Shown piece after piece: positions 55,198 to 64,000 of a stretch of 64,000 nt of DNA. Made by a program: the position numbers and the translations under genes. Under the pieces are notes generated by a model. That model saw nothing but the letters and a program-made list of their open reading frames with translations, had not been told where the DNA came from and ran no database searches. Within the stretch, counting starts at the first letter, position 1. Each line of letters starts with the position of its first letter. The stretch comes from Edaphochlamys debaryana (Eukaryota > Chlorophyta > Chlorophyceae > Chlamydomonadales), in the NCBI GenBank assembly GCA_016858145.1, contig JAEHOE010000131.1:296428-360427 (forward strand). The letters are read 5' to 3'.

Positions 55198-57716
55198 TCA
55201 GCGCAGCTCGTCTTCGGCGGTAATTGCCCCCCGCCTCGATGACGGGCCGGTAGCACCTTCAGGAACAGCCGGTGGGTAGTGTTGCGGACCCACTCCTTCG
55301 TGATGACCCGGCCCTCGCCCTCGAACAGGCCGGCCCGCAGCTCCGTGGTGTAGAGGGTCACGGTGTCGCCCGTTGCGGACTTGTGGTTGTTGACGAACTC
55401 CTGGAAGGCACGCATCAAGCTCGGCGTGGCCCAGCTCGATGATGCTGTGCATGTCGGGGCTGTACTCGGGCAGGCCCGTGTGTGTCGACTCGTCCACGTT
55501 GTACCTGCTCCACTCGCCCTCCCGCCACTTGCCGTGAATGTTGGTGTTGTCCCACGAGAAGATCGGCAGCTGCGGCTCCCCCAGCGCCTTCCACTTCCTA
55601 ATCGCCCGCCTTGAGCACCTGCTCCTCCCCCACTCCTGCTTGGTTTGGCCCCCCAGCGACATCACCGCCAGCGTCTGCGGGATGCAGGGCAGCGGAGGAC
55701 ACAACAAGCGTGGCTTTGACGAGGAGTTGGGTGTAACGAGGCGTTTGATACTGCTCGGAATGGCTGGAGGCTGCGTGCACGTGGGAGGCGGGACGAAACA
55801 AAGGCGCTGTGGACCCAGCCCATGCGGTTGTTCTGTGTTTAAGAGTCCCCACGCTGTTGCAAGCGGCTGCAGGACCTACAGGCGAGGAGCCCACTCCCTT
55901 TAACACGTTTCAGTGCCCACTGCATTGCCCTGGGAGTTCGAGGCGGCAAGCTGCTATGAGCGCGAGGCGTTTGAGCTCCTCAGCCCTATGGCTCGGTCTA
56001 GACCCGGCTGTGTGGTGTTTGGGAGGCGAGCCTGGTCCCAAGGGCTTCGGGCTTTTGACTTCTGGCTGTACGGGACCCGGGTGGTGGTGGAGGTTGATGG
56101 GGAGGCACCACCTGGGTGAGGAGTGGAGCGGGAGCATTCAAGTAGAGAAGCAGCTCGGCCTGGACAGGAAAAAGAATAGGCTAGGAGCAGATGCTGGCTA
56201 CCCACGTGGTGAGGCTGTGTTGTGAGGCCCCAAAGGCATGAGTGGGAGGCGGTGGTGGCGGGCTGCTTTGAGTGCTGCTGACGCGGGTGGGCCTGGTAAG
56301 GTGCACTTCAGTGCTGGGTACCCAGATGGTACGTGGACCTGGTCCCTGAGCACCCAGGCCACCAGTAGCGGCACCTTGTAGGTGGGGTGCTTGTAGGCCG
56401 GTGCCCTTGGTGCCAGTCACCCAGACCATGAGGAAGGGGCCGTGCCAGTAGTTGATGACGCTGTAGTAGTGGATGCACCAGGGCTCCGTGCATCGTGAGT
56501 CGTGGATGACGCGTGAGGGTTGCCCCTTCAGGCCCCACCGCTGGCAGGGAGGGAGTAGGGAGGGGGAAGGATGTGGGGGCGGGAAGCGGCTTAGGTGGGG
56601 GGCCACACGGACCATGCATGAGGCTGGGGGCAAAAAGTGCTTGTAGTGCCGTGAAGCATAAGTGCCCCTCGACTCCTCACCTTATAGCTGATGGGCGTGA
56701 TCCAGACCTTCTTGGCATCCAGCCACAGGATGCGCGACAGCCAGTCCCAGGGCCCGGTCTTCAGGTCCTTCATGCTCTTGGGCAGCCTAAAGGGCTCGTT
56801 GGCCTTGAGGCCCATAGCCTTGCGGAGCCACTGCAGGTCACACTCCAGTCGCGCCTTCATGACCTCTGCTTTCATCGGCTTCTTGAACTCCACCAGCAGG
56901 GACTTGCTCAGCTTGGGCTCGCACCGCTTCATGGCAGCCCACATCGTCCTCAGCTCCACCTGGGATGGATGAGGGGGGAATGGGGGCATCAGGGGAGGGC
57001 TGCGCTAGGGGCGTGGCCCTTGCCCTTGCTTACTGCCCTGCCCCGTGGGGCAGTGCTCGCCTGTCTTGTCCCTGCCCTGTCCCCACTTCTACCCTGCTTG
57101 CCTCACCCTTGCCACTCCTTGAGTAGCGCCTGGAACGGCACGGACTTTGAGCATATCCGCCTGCGTGCGGGGCGCCGTGGCTAGGACCATCGCCAGGGCC
57201 AGCTGCGCCATTCACCTCGGGCACCTTGCACGGGGTGCCAGACCGAGGCGCATCCTTCACCCCAGATGCCCCGCTGTTTGGCTCCAGCCGCTCAGCCCAG
57301 CGCCGGCAGAGCTCAGCTGGCTTCTGCGGCGGAGGGATGTTCCGGATTCTGCGCCAGCCACTGCTGCAGCAGCCGTGCCGCCTCAGGCCCCACTCCGAGT
57401 TGGGGCAGGTAGCTTTTGCGGTGTGGGCAGCTTGCACAGCTGCAAGGCGCAGCCGGTGGTTGCGGGCTGCCCTGGCTTGTTTGGCTGCAAACTGTCCCCG
57501 CAGCACCATTTTGTCCCGCTTGGGGCCGCGCCGCCTCTTCTTGAGAGGCGGCGCCGCACCTTCGCCATCCTCCTCCTCCCCGGACGCCTGCCCCTCATCA
57601 TTCTCACTCTCTGCACCCTCCTCTCCACCGCCATCTCCGGCTTGCCCTACTGCTGGCTCTCCCCCGCTACCCTCCTCCTCGGCAGGGCTGTCCTGGCCCC
57701 GTGCACGTTTCGCCAT
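55198..57716 (-). pseudogene. DDE transposase gene, copy 2 (many 1-bp indels)
   Basis: Same four-exon gene as copy 1. Here the start region is intact (MAKRARGQDSPAEEEGSGGE continues in frame for ~150 codons), but later exon 1 and the last exon are broken by several single-base insertions and deletions, for example near 57,385, 55,320 and 55,205. Catalytic segments LWLDAKKVWI and SWDNTNIHG remain readable. The excess of 1-bp indels over substitutions compared with copies 1 and 3 suggests sequencing or assembly error as much as decay. Confidence 0.65.
55682..56368 (+). pseudogene. MBD-like / PD-(D/E)XK nuclease ORF, copy 2 (fragmented)
   Basis: Same nested position as in copy 1, but frameshifts scatter the reading frame. 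Segments such as VEVDGE followed by a frame change at 56,100 and DRKKNRLGADAGY near 56,165-56,200 are visible in different frames. Confidence 0.5.
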
Positions 57717-58714
57717 GCAGACCTGGCGGAAGGGAAGGGGAAGGGGGAAGGGGGGGGAAGGGGGGGAGCAAGGAAGGGCGTAAAACACACACGTTGGTTG
57801 TGGTGGTTGTACGACTAGAGCATCTGTAGTTGAGGCTAATGTCGTTGCAGTTCTCGTTTGTGTCTGATGAGGATGTGAATGTGGGGGGATGGGGGCGTGG
57901 GAGGGTGGGGGGAGAAAGTTTGACACGCCTGCCCCCAGCATGCACAGCATGGCACGCGTGGCAGGCAATCTCAGAGGCCGAGGCCCCCCGCGACGGTTTC
58001 CTCGCTAGAGCTCCGTCGAATCACGCAGGCCTGGCTGGCCCACGACGAATTATGTTCATAAACTTGCTGGTGCACCTATAGTAGCGCGGCAGCGTGTGTC
58101 GGAGAGCTCTGGGCCGACGCGTCCGCGTTCGATTATAGCATGGCTTGCGTGGAGCGGCCCCAGGCGCTGCACTCGACTTGGGTACGCCCTCTATGAATGC
58201 TACAGGTGTGTAGGCTGTGGCCATAGGCAAGGGCTTGGAGCGGCCTGCTAGCAACAGCACGAACGGAACTGCCCGGCACGCGGGGCCGCCCGGCACGCTT
58301 ACCCCGCGATCCCTCCCCCGAGGTGCCACCGCACAGCACACAACACCAATAGGAGGGTTGCGCTCTACCCGCGCCACCATGTTGTATGACTCGAGCACAG
58401 CCTTACGCCTCAATACCCCTTCTTTCCCCCTTAACCGTACGCCGCTCGGCGCGTCACATGGTCATGCCGACATGTCGGCACCGGCGGACATGCCAACTCG
58501 GGCGCCCGCCCTCGTCCATCAAGCTAGCCCTCGACTCGCATGTCTATAGCATGCATACCATCATACCTCTGTAGCCCCTGCGTTGCGTCCCAAGCCTCCA
58601 TGCTGCCCACAAGTCCAGACCCGCCTTGGCCTCCGCCCCTCCCACGGCGTCTCCCCCTCATTGCCTAAACCTGGCCTCGCCGCCCACGCCCCACCTCCCG
58701 CCCGCAGGCCCGCC

Positions 58715-61215
58715 TCAGCGCAGCTTCTTCGGCGGGTAATTGCCCCCCGCCTCGATGACGGCCGGTAGCACCTTCAGGAACAGCCGGTGGGTAGTGTTGC
58801 GGACCCACTCCTTCGTGATGACCCTGCCCTCGCCCTCGAACAGCCGCCGCAGCTCCGTGGTGTAGAGGGTCACGGTGTCGCCCGTTGCGGACTTGTGGTT
58901 GTTGACGAACTCCTGGAAGGCACGCATCAGCTCGGCGTGGCCCAGCTCGATGATGCTGTGCATGTCGGGGCTGTACTCGGGCAGGCCCGTGTGTGTCGAC
59001 TCGTCCACGTTGTACCTGCTCCACTCGCCCTCCCGCCACTTGCCGTGAATGTTGGTGTTGTCCCACGAGAAGATCGGCAGCTGCGGCTCCCCCAGCGCCT
59101 TCCACTTCCTAATCGCCGCCTTGAGCACCTGCTCCTCCCACTCCTGCTTGGTTGGCCCCCCAGCGACATCACCGGCCAGCGTCTGCGGGATGCAGGGCAG
59201 CGGAGGACACAACAAGCGTGGCTTTGACGAGGAGTGGGTGTACGAGGCGTTTGATACTGCTCGGAATGGCTGGAGGCTGCGTGCACGTGGGAGGCGGGAC
59301 GAAACAAAGGCGCTGTGGACCAGCCCATGCGGTTGTTCTGTGTTTAAGAGTCCCCACGCTGTTGCAAAGCGGCTGCAGGACCTACAGGCGAGGAGCCCAC
59401 TCCCTTTAACACGTTTCAGTGCCCACTGCATTGCCCTGGAGTTCGAGGGCGGCAAGCTGCTGAGCTTGAGGCGTATGCGCGAGGCGTTTGAGCTCCTCAG
59501 CCCTATGGCTCGGTCTAGACCCGGCTGTGTGTGGTTTGGGAGGCGAGCCTGGTCCCAAGGCTTCGGCTTTTGACTTCTGGCTGTACGGGACCCGGGTGGT
59601 GGTGGAGGTTGATGGGGAGCACCACCTGGGTGAGGAGTGGAGCGGGAGCATTCAAGTAGAGAAGCAGCTCGGCCTGGACAGGAAAAAGAATAGGCTAGGA
59701 GCAGATGCTGGCTACCACGTGGTGAGGCTGTGTTGTGAGGCCCCAAGGCATGAGTGGGAGGCGGTGGTGCGGGCTGCTTTGAGTGCTGCTGACGCGGGTG
59801 GGCCTGGTAAGGTGCACTTCAGTGCTGGGTACCCCAGATGGTACGTGGACCTGGTCCCTGAGCACCCAGGCCACCAGTAGCGCACCTTGTAGGTGGGGTG
59901 CTTGTAGCCGGTGCCCTTGGTGCCAGTCACCCAGACCATGAGGAAGGGGCCGTGCCAGTAGTTGATGACGCTGTAGTAGTGGATGCACCAGGGCTCCGTG
60001 CATCGTGAGTCGTGGATGACGCGTGAGGGTTGCCCCTTCAGGCCCCACCGCTGGCAGGGAGGGAGGGGAGGGGGAAGGATGTGGGGGCGGGAAGCGGCTT
60101 AGGTGGGGGGCCACACGGACCATGCATGAGGCTGGGGCAAAAAGTGCTTGTAGTGCCGTGAAGCATAAGTGCCCCTCGACTCCTCACCTTATAGCTGATG
60201 GGCGTGATCCAGACCTTCTTGGCATCCAGCCACAGGATGCGCGACAGCCAGTCCCAGGGCCCGGTCTTCAGGTCCTTCAGGCTCTTGGGCAGCCTAAAGG
60301 GCTCGTTGGCCTTGAGGCCCATAGCCTTGCGGATCCACTGCAGGGCACACTCCAGTCGCGCCTTCATGACCTCTGCTTTCAGCGGCTTCTTGAACTCCAC
60401 CAGCAGGGACTTGCTCAGCTTGGGCTCGCACCGCTTCATGGCAGCCCACATCGTCCTCAGCTCCACCTGGGATGGATGAGGGGGGAATGGGGGCATCAGG
60501 GGAGGGCTGCGCTAGGGGCGTGGCCCTTGCCCTTGCTTACTGCCCTGCCCCGTGGGCAGTGCTCGCCTGTCTTGTCCTGCCCTGTCCCACCTTCTACCCT
60601 GCTTGCCTCACCTTGCACTCCTTGAGTAGCGCCTGGAACGCACGGACTTTGAGCATATCCGCCTGCGTGCGGGGCGCCGTGGCTAGGACCATCGCCAGGG
60701 CCAGCTGCGCCTTCACCTCGGGCACCTTGCACGGGGTGCCAGACCGAGGCGCATCCTTCACCCCAGATGCCCCGCTGTTTGGCTCCAGCCGCTCAGCCCA
60801 GCGCCGGCAGAGCTCAGCTGGCTTCTGCGGCGGAGGGATGTCCGGATTCTGCGCCAGCCACTGCTGCAGCAGCCGTGCCGCCTCAGGGCCCCACTCCGAG
60901 TTGGGGCAGGTAGCTTTTGCGGTGTGGGCAGCTTGCACAGCTGCAAGGCGCAGCCGGTGGTTGCGGGCTGCCCTGGCTTGTTTGGCTGCAAACTGTCCCC
61001 GCAGCACCATTTTGTCCCGCTTGGGGCCGCGCCGCCTCTTCTTGAGAGGGGCGCCGCACCTTCGCCATCCTCCTCCTCCCCGGACGCCTGCCCCTCATCA
61101 TTCTCACTCTCTGCACCCTCCTCTCCACCGCCATCTCCGGCTTGCCCTACTGCTGGCTCTCCCCGCTACCCTCCTCCTCGGCAGGGCTGTCCTGGCCCCG
61201 TGCACGTTTCGCCAT
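58715..61215 (-). pseudogene. DDE transposase gene, copy 3
   Basis: Nearly identical to copy 1 across exons 2-4, with the last exon open and ending at 58715. Exon 1 starts correctly (MAKRARGQDSPAEEEGSG) but has a missing C near 61,160 and a further deletion near 61,045 (within the KKRRRG region), so the N-terminal part is out of frame. The catalytic Asp, Asp and Glu segments are all present. Confidence 0.7.
59190..59880 (+). pseudogene. MBD-like / PD-(D/E)XK nuclease ORF, copy 3
   Basis: This copy keeps the N-terminal and linker part in one frame (LEFEGGKLLSLRRMREAFEL is present here but lost in copies 1 and 4) and loses frame near 59,530-59,560, after which the nuclease core FDFWLYGTRVVVEVDGEHH is open in another frame to the stop at 59880. 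Together with copy 1 it shows that the parent ORF spanned the whole intron. Confidence 0.6.
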
Positions 61216-62216
61216 GCAGACCTGGCGGAAGGGAAGGGGGAAGGGGGAAGGGGGGGGAAGGGGGGAGCAAGGAAGGGCGTAAAACACACACGAGTTGGTT
61301 GTGGTGGTTGTACGACTAGAGCATCTGTAGTTGAGGCTAATGTCGTTGCAGTTCTCGTTTGTGTCTGATGAGGATGTGAATGTGGGGGGATGGGGGGCGT
61401 GGGAGGGTGGGGGGAGAAAGTTTGACACGCCTGCCCCCAGCATGCACAGCATGGCACGCGTGGCAGGCAATCTCAGAGGCCGAGGCCCCCCGCGACGGTT
61501 TCCTCGCTAGAGCTCCGTCGAATCACGCAGGCCTGGCTGGCCCACGACGAATTATGTTCATAAACTTGCTGGTGCACCTATAGTAGCGCGGCAGCGTGTG
61601 TCGGAGAGCTCTGGGCCGACGCGTCCGCGTTCGATTATAGCATGGCTTGCGTGGAGCGGCCCCAGGCGCTGCACTCGACTTGGGTACGCCCTCTATGAAT
61701 GCTACAGGTGTGTAGGCTGTGGCCATAGGCAAGGGCTTGGAGCGGCCTGCTAGCAACAGCACGAACGGAACTGCCCGGCACGCGGGGCCGCCCGGCACGC
61801 TTACCCCGCGATCCCTCCCCCGAGGTGCCACCGCACAGCACACAACACCAATAGGAGGGTTGCGCTCTACCCGCGCCACCATGTTGTATGACTCGAGCAC
61901 AGCCTTACGCCTCAATACCCCTTCTTTCCCCTTAACCGTACGCCGCTCGGCGCGTCACATGGTCATGCCGACATGTCGGCACCGGCGGACATGCCAACTC
62001 GGCGCGCCCGCCCTCGTCCATCAAGCTAGCCCTCGACTCGCATGTCTATAGCATGCATACCATCATACCTCTGTAGCCCCTGCGTTGCGTCCCAAGCCTC
62101 CATGCTGCCCACAAGTCCAGACCCGCCTTGGCCTCCGCCCCTCCCACGGCGTCTCCCCCTCATTGCCTAAACCTGGCCTCGCCGCCCACGCCCCACCTCC
62201 CGCCCGCAGGCCCGCC

Positions 62217-64000
62217 TCAGCGCAGCTTCTTCGGCGGGTAATTGCCCCCCGCCTCGATGACGGCCGGTAGCACCTTCAGGAACAGCCGGTGGGTAGTGTT
62301 GCGGACCCACTCCTTCGTGATGACCCTGCCCTCGCCCTCGAACAGCCGCCGCAGCTCCGTGGTGTAGAGGGTCACGGTGTCGCCCGTTGCGGACTTGTGG
62401 TTGTTGACGAACTCCTGGAAGGCACGCATCAGCTCGGCGTGGCCCAGCTCGATGATGCTGTGCATGTCGGGGCTGTACTCGGGCAGGCCCGTGTGTGTCG
62501 ACTCGTCCACGTTGTACCTGCTCCACTCGCCCTCCCGCCACTTGCCGTGAATGTTGGTGTTGTCCCACGAGAAGATCGGCAGCTGCGGCTCCCCCAGCGC
62601 CTTCCACTTCCTAATCGCCGCCTTGAGCACCTGCTCCTCCCACTCCTGCTTGGTTGGCCCCCCAGCGACATCACCGGCCAGCGTCTGCGGGATGCAGGGC
62701 AGAGGACACAACAAGCGTGGCTTTGACGAGGAGTGGGTGTACGAGGCGTTTGATACTGCTCGGAATGGCTGGAGGCTGCGTGCACGTGGGAGGCGGGACG
62801 AAACAAAGGCGCTGTGGACCAGCCCATGCGGTTGTTCTGTGTTTAAGAGTCCCCACGCTGTTGCAAAGCGGCTGCAGGACCTACAGGCGAGGAGCCCACT
62901 CCCTTTAAACGTTTCAGTGCCCTGCATTGCCCTGGGAGTTCGAGGGCGGCAAGCTGCTATGAGCGCGAGGCGTTTGAGCTCCTCAGCCCTATGGCTCGGT
63001 CTAGACCCGGCTGTGTGGTGGTTTGGGAGGCGAGCCTGGTCCCAAGGGCTTCGGCTTTTGACTTCTGGCTGTACGGGACCCGGGTGGTGGTGGAGGTTGA
63101 TGGGGAGCACCACCTGGGTGAGGAGTGGAGCGGGAGCATTCAAGTAGAGAAGCAGCTCGGCCTGGACAGGAAAAAGAATAGGCTAGGAGCAGATGCTGGC
63201 TACCACGTGGTGAGGCTGTGTTGTGAGGCCCCAAGGCATGAGTGGGAGGCGGTGGTGCGGGCTGCTTTGAGTGCTGCTGACGCGGGTGGGCCTGGTAAGG
63301 TGCACTTCAGTGCTGGGTACCCCAGATGGTACGTGGACCTGGTCCCTGAGCACCCAGGCCACCAGTAGCGCACCTTGTAGGTGGGGTGCTTGTAGCCGGT
63401 GCCCTTGGTGCCAGTCACCCAGACCATGAGGAAGGGGCCGTGCCAGTAGTTGATGACGCTGTAGTAGTGGATGCACCAGGGCTCCGTGCATCGTGAGTCG
63501 TGGATGACGCGTGAGGGTTGCCCCTTCAGGCCCCACCGCTGGCAGGGAGGGAGGGGAGGGGGAAGGATGTGGGGGCGGGAAGCGGCTTAGGTGGGGGGCC
63601 ACACGGACCATGCATGAGGCTGGGGCAAAAGTGCTTGTAGTGCCGTGAAGCATAAGTGCCCCTCGACTCCTCACCTTATAGCTGATGGGCGTGATCCAGA
63701 CCTTCTTGGCATCCAGCCACAGGATGCGCGACAGCCAGTCCAGGGCCGGTCTTCAGGTCCTTCAGGCTCTTGGGCAGCCTAAAGGGCTCGTTGGCCTTGA
63801 GGCCCATAGCCTTGCGGATCCACTGCAGGGCACACTCCAGTCGCGCCTTCATGACCTCTGCTTTCAGCGGCTTCTTGAACTCCACCAGCAGGGACTTGCT
63901 CAGCTTGGGCTCGCACCGCTTCATGGCAGCCCACATCGTCCTCAGCTCCACCTGGGATGGATGAGGGGGGAATGGGGGATCAGGGGAGGGCTGCGCTAGG
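62217..64000 (-). pseudogene. DDE transposase gene, copy 4 (5' part beyond window)
   Basis: Exons 4, 3 and most of 2 are within the window. Exon 4 is open and ends at 62217. Small deletions relative to copies 1 and 3 are found at about 63,740-63,750 (frame lost in exon 2, near DLKTGPWDWLS). The first exon lies outside the window. Confidence 0.65.
62692..63368 (+). pseudogene. MBD-like / PD-(D/E)XK nuclease ORF, copy 4
   Basis: Like copy 1: the N-terminal MBD-like part and the nuclease core (open 62,991-63,368) are in different frames because of the same short deletion (ctgctatgagcgcg in place of the longer copy-3 sequence) plus small deletions near 62,700 and 62,905-62,920. Confidence 0.55.

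Larger units (their letters stand above)
50950..64000. repeat. Head-to-tail array of ~3.5-kb transposon-like units
   Basis: Homologous units begin at 50,950, 54,446, 57,974 and 61,476 (lengths 3,496, 3,528, 3,502 and a partial one that runs off the window). Unit borders are sharp at the left end: sequence before 50,950 differs, while units 2-4 are each preceded by the same ..ggcaatctca. Each unit contains a four-exon DDE transposase gene (minus) and a nuclease ORF (plus) in its largest intron. No obvious terminal inverted repeats. Copies 1 and 3 are nearly identical; copy 2 carries many 1-bp indels; copy 4 has several small deletions. Confidence 0.9.

Noticed and set aside
1..64000. tRNA or rRNA genes
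   Set aside because: No cloverleaf or rRNA signature was recognised by eye; a covariance search could not be run.

Overview
The window reads as two unlike pieces of DNA joined near position 43,450. Positions 1 to about 43,450 are a block of a large nucleocytoplasmic DNA virus (NCLDV, giant virus). Genes are densely packed on both strands with short AT-rich gaps, and the set is typical of such viruses: MutS7-type mismatch protein with a C-terminal HNH domain, Pif1-like helicase, SWIB-domain protein, DnaJ C-terminal-domain protein, MC1-like DNA-binding protein, Nudix hydrolase, RING-finger protein, GATA zinc finger, ABC half-transporter, several one- to four-helix membrane proteins, and small Cys/Pro-rich proteins of a kind conserved in NCLDV. 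Positions 43,450 to 64,000 are very GC-rich, full of poly-C/poly-G tracts and genes split by GT-AG introns, and dominated by long tandem arrays. This looks like nuclear DNA of a eukaryote, most likely a green alga (Chlamydomonadales-like). The simplest reading is an edge of an endogenized giant virus in an algal genome; a chimeric contig must be excluded.

Layout of the viral block. 1-660: C-terminal remnant of a Fanzor/TnpB-like nuclease with a cluster of hairpins just downstream of its stop. 822-4,650: small hypothetical genes, a decayed minus-strand gene, a GATA-finger gene with a clear 66-bp spliceosomal intron, and a membrane protein. 4,818-22,622: three tandem paralogous genes of 1,700-1,940 codons, each with a phage-tail-fibre-like N-terminal domain followed by many beta-propeller-type repeats; the third is truncated, and a TIR-flanked insertion lies between the second and third. 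22,600-40,200: dense block of replication/repair, virion, membrane and regulatory genes. 40,269-43,450: SWIB protein, a degenerate 1.6-kb stretch, a virion-type membrane protein, and the first ~55 codons of a helicase-like gene cut off at the junction.

Layout of the cellular block. 43,450-50,000: a minus-strand, multi-exon gene with a kinase-like catalytic loop, whose middle exons are tandemly triplicated (unit ~1,515 bp) so that chimeric exons stay open in at least one copy. 50,950-64,000: a head-to-tail array (unit ~3.5 kb, three full copies and one partial). Each unit carries a four-exon IS630/Tc1-like DDE transposase gene on the minus strand and, on the opposite strand inside its largest intron, an ORF for a PD-(D/E)XK (DUF559-like) nuclease preceded by an MBD-like segment. 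No copy has an uninterrupted reading frame for both proteins; copy 2 differs from the others mainly by single-base indels.

How the parts fit: the fibre genes probably make host-binding virion appendages; MutS7, Pif1, the MC1-like protein and the clamp-loader-like protein serve genome maintenance; the GATA, SWIB and Nudix proteins point to control of transcription and RNA. The least familiar observations are the nuclease ORF nested antisense inside an intron of the DDE gene, the Fanzor remnant with its structured downstream RNA candidate, and the truncated gene ends at both 22,620 and 43,450.
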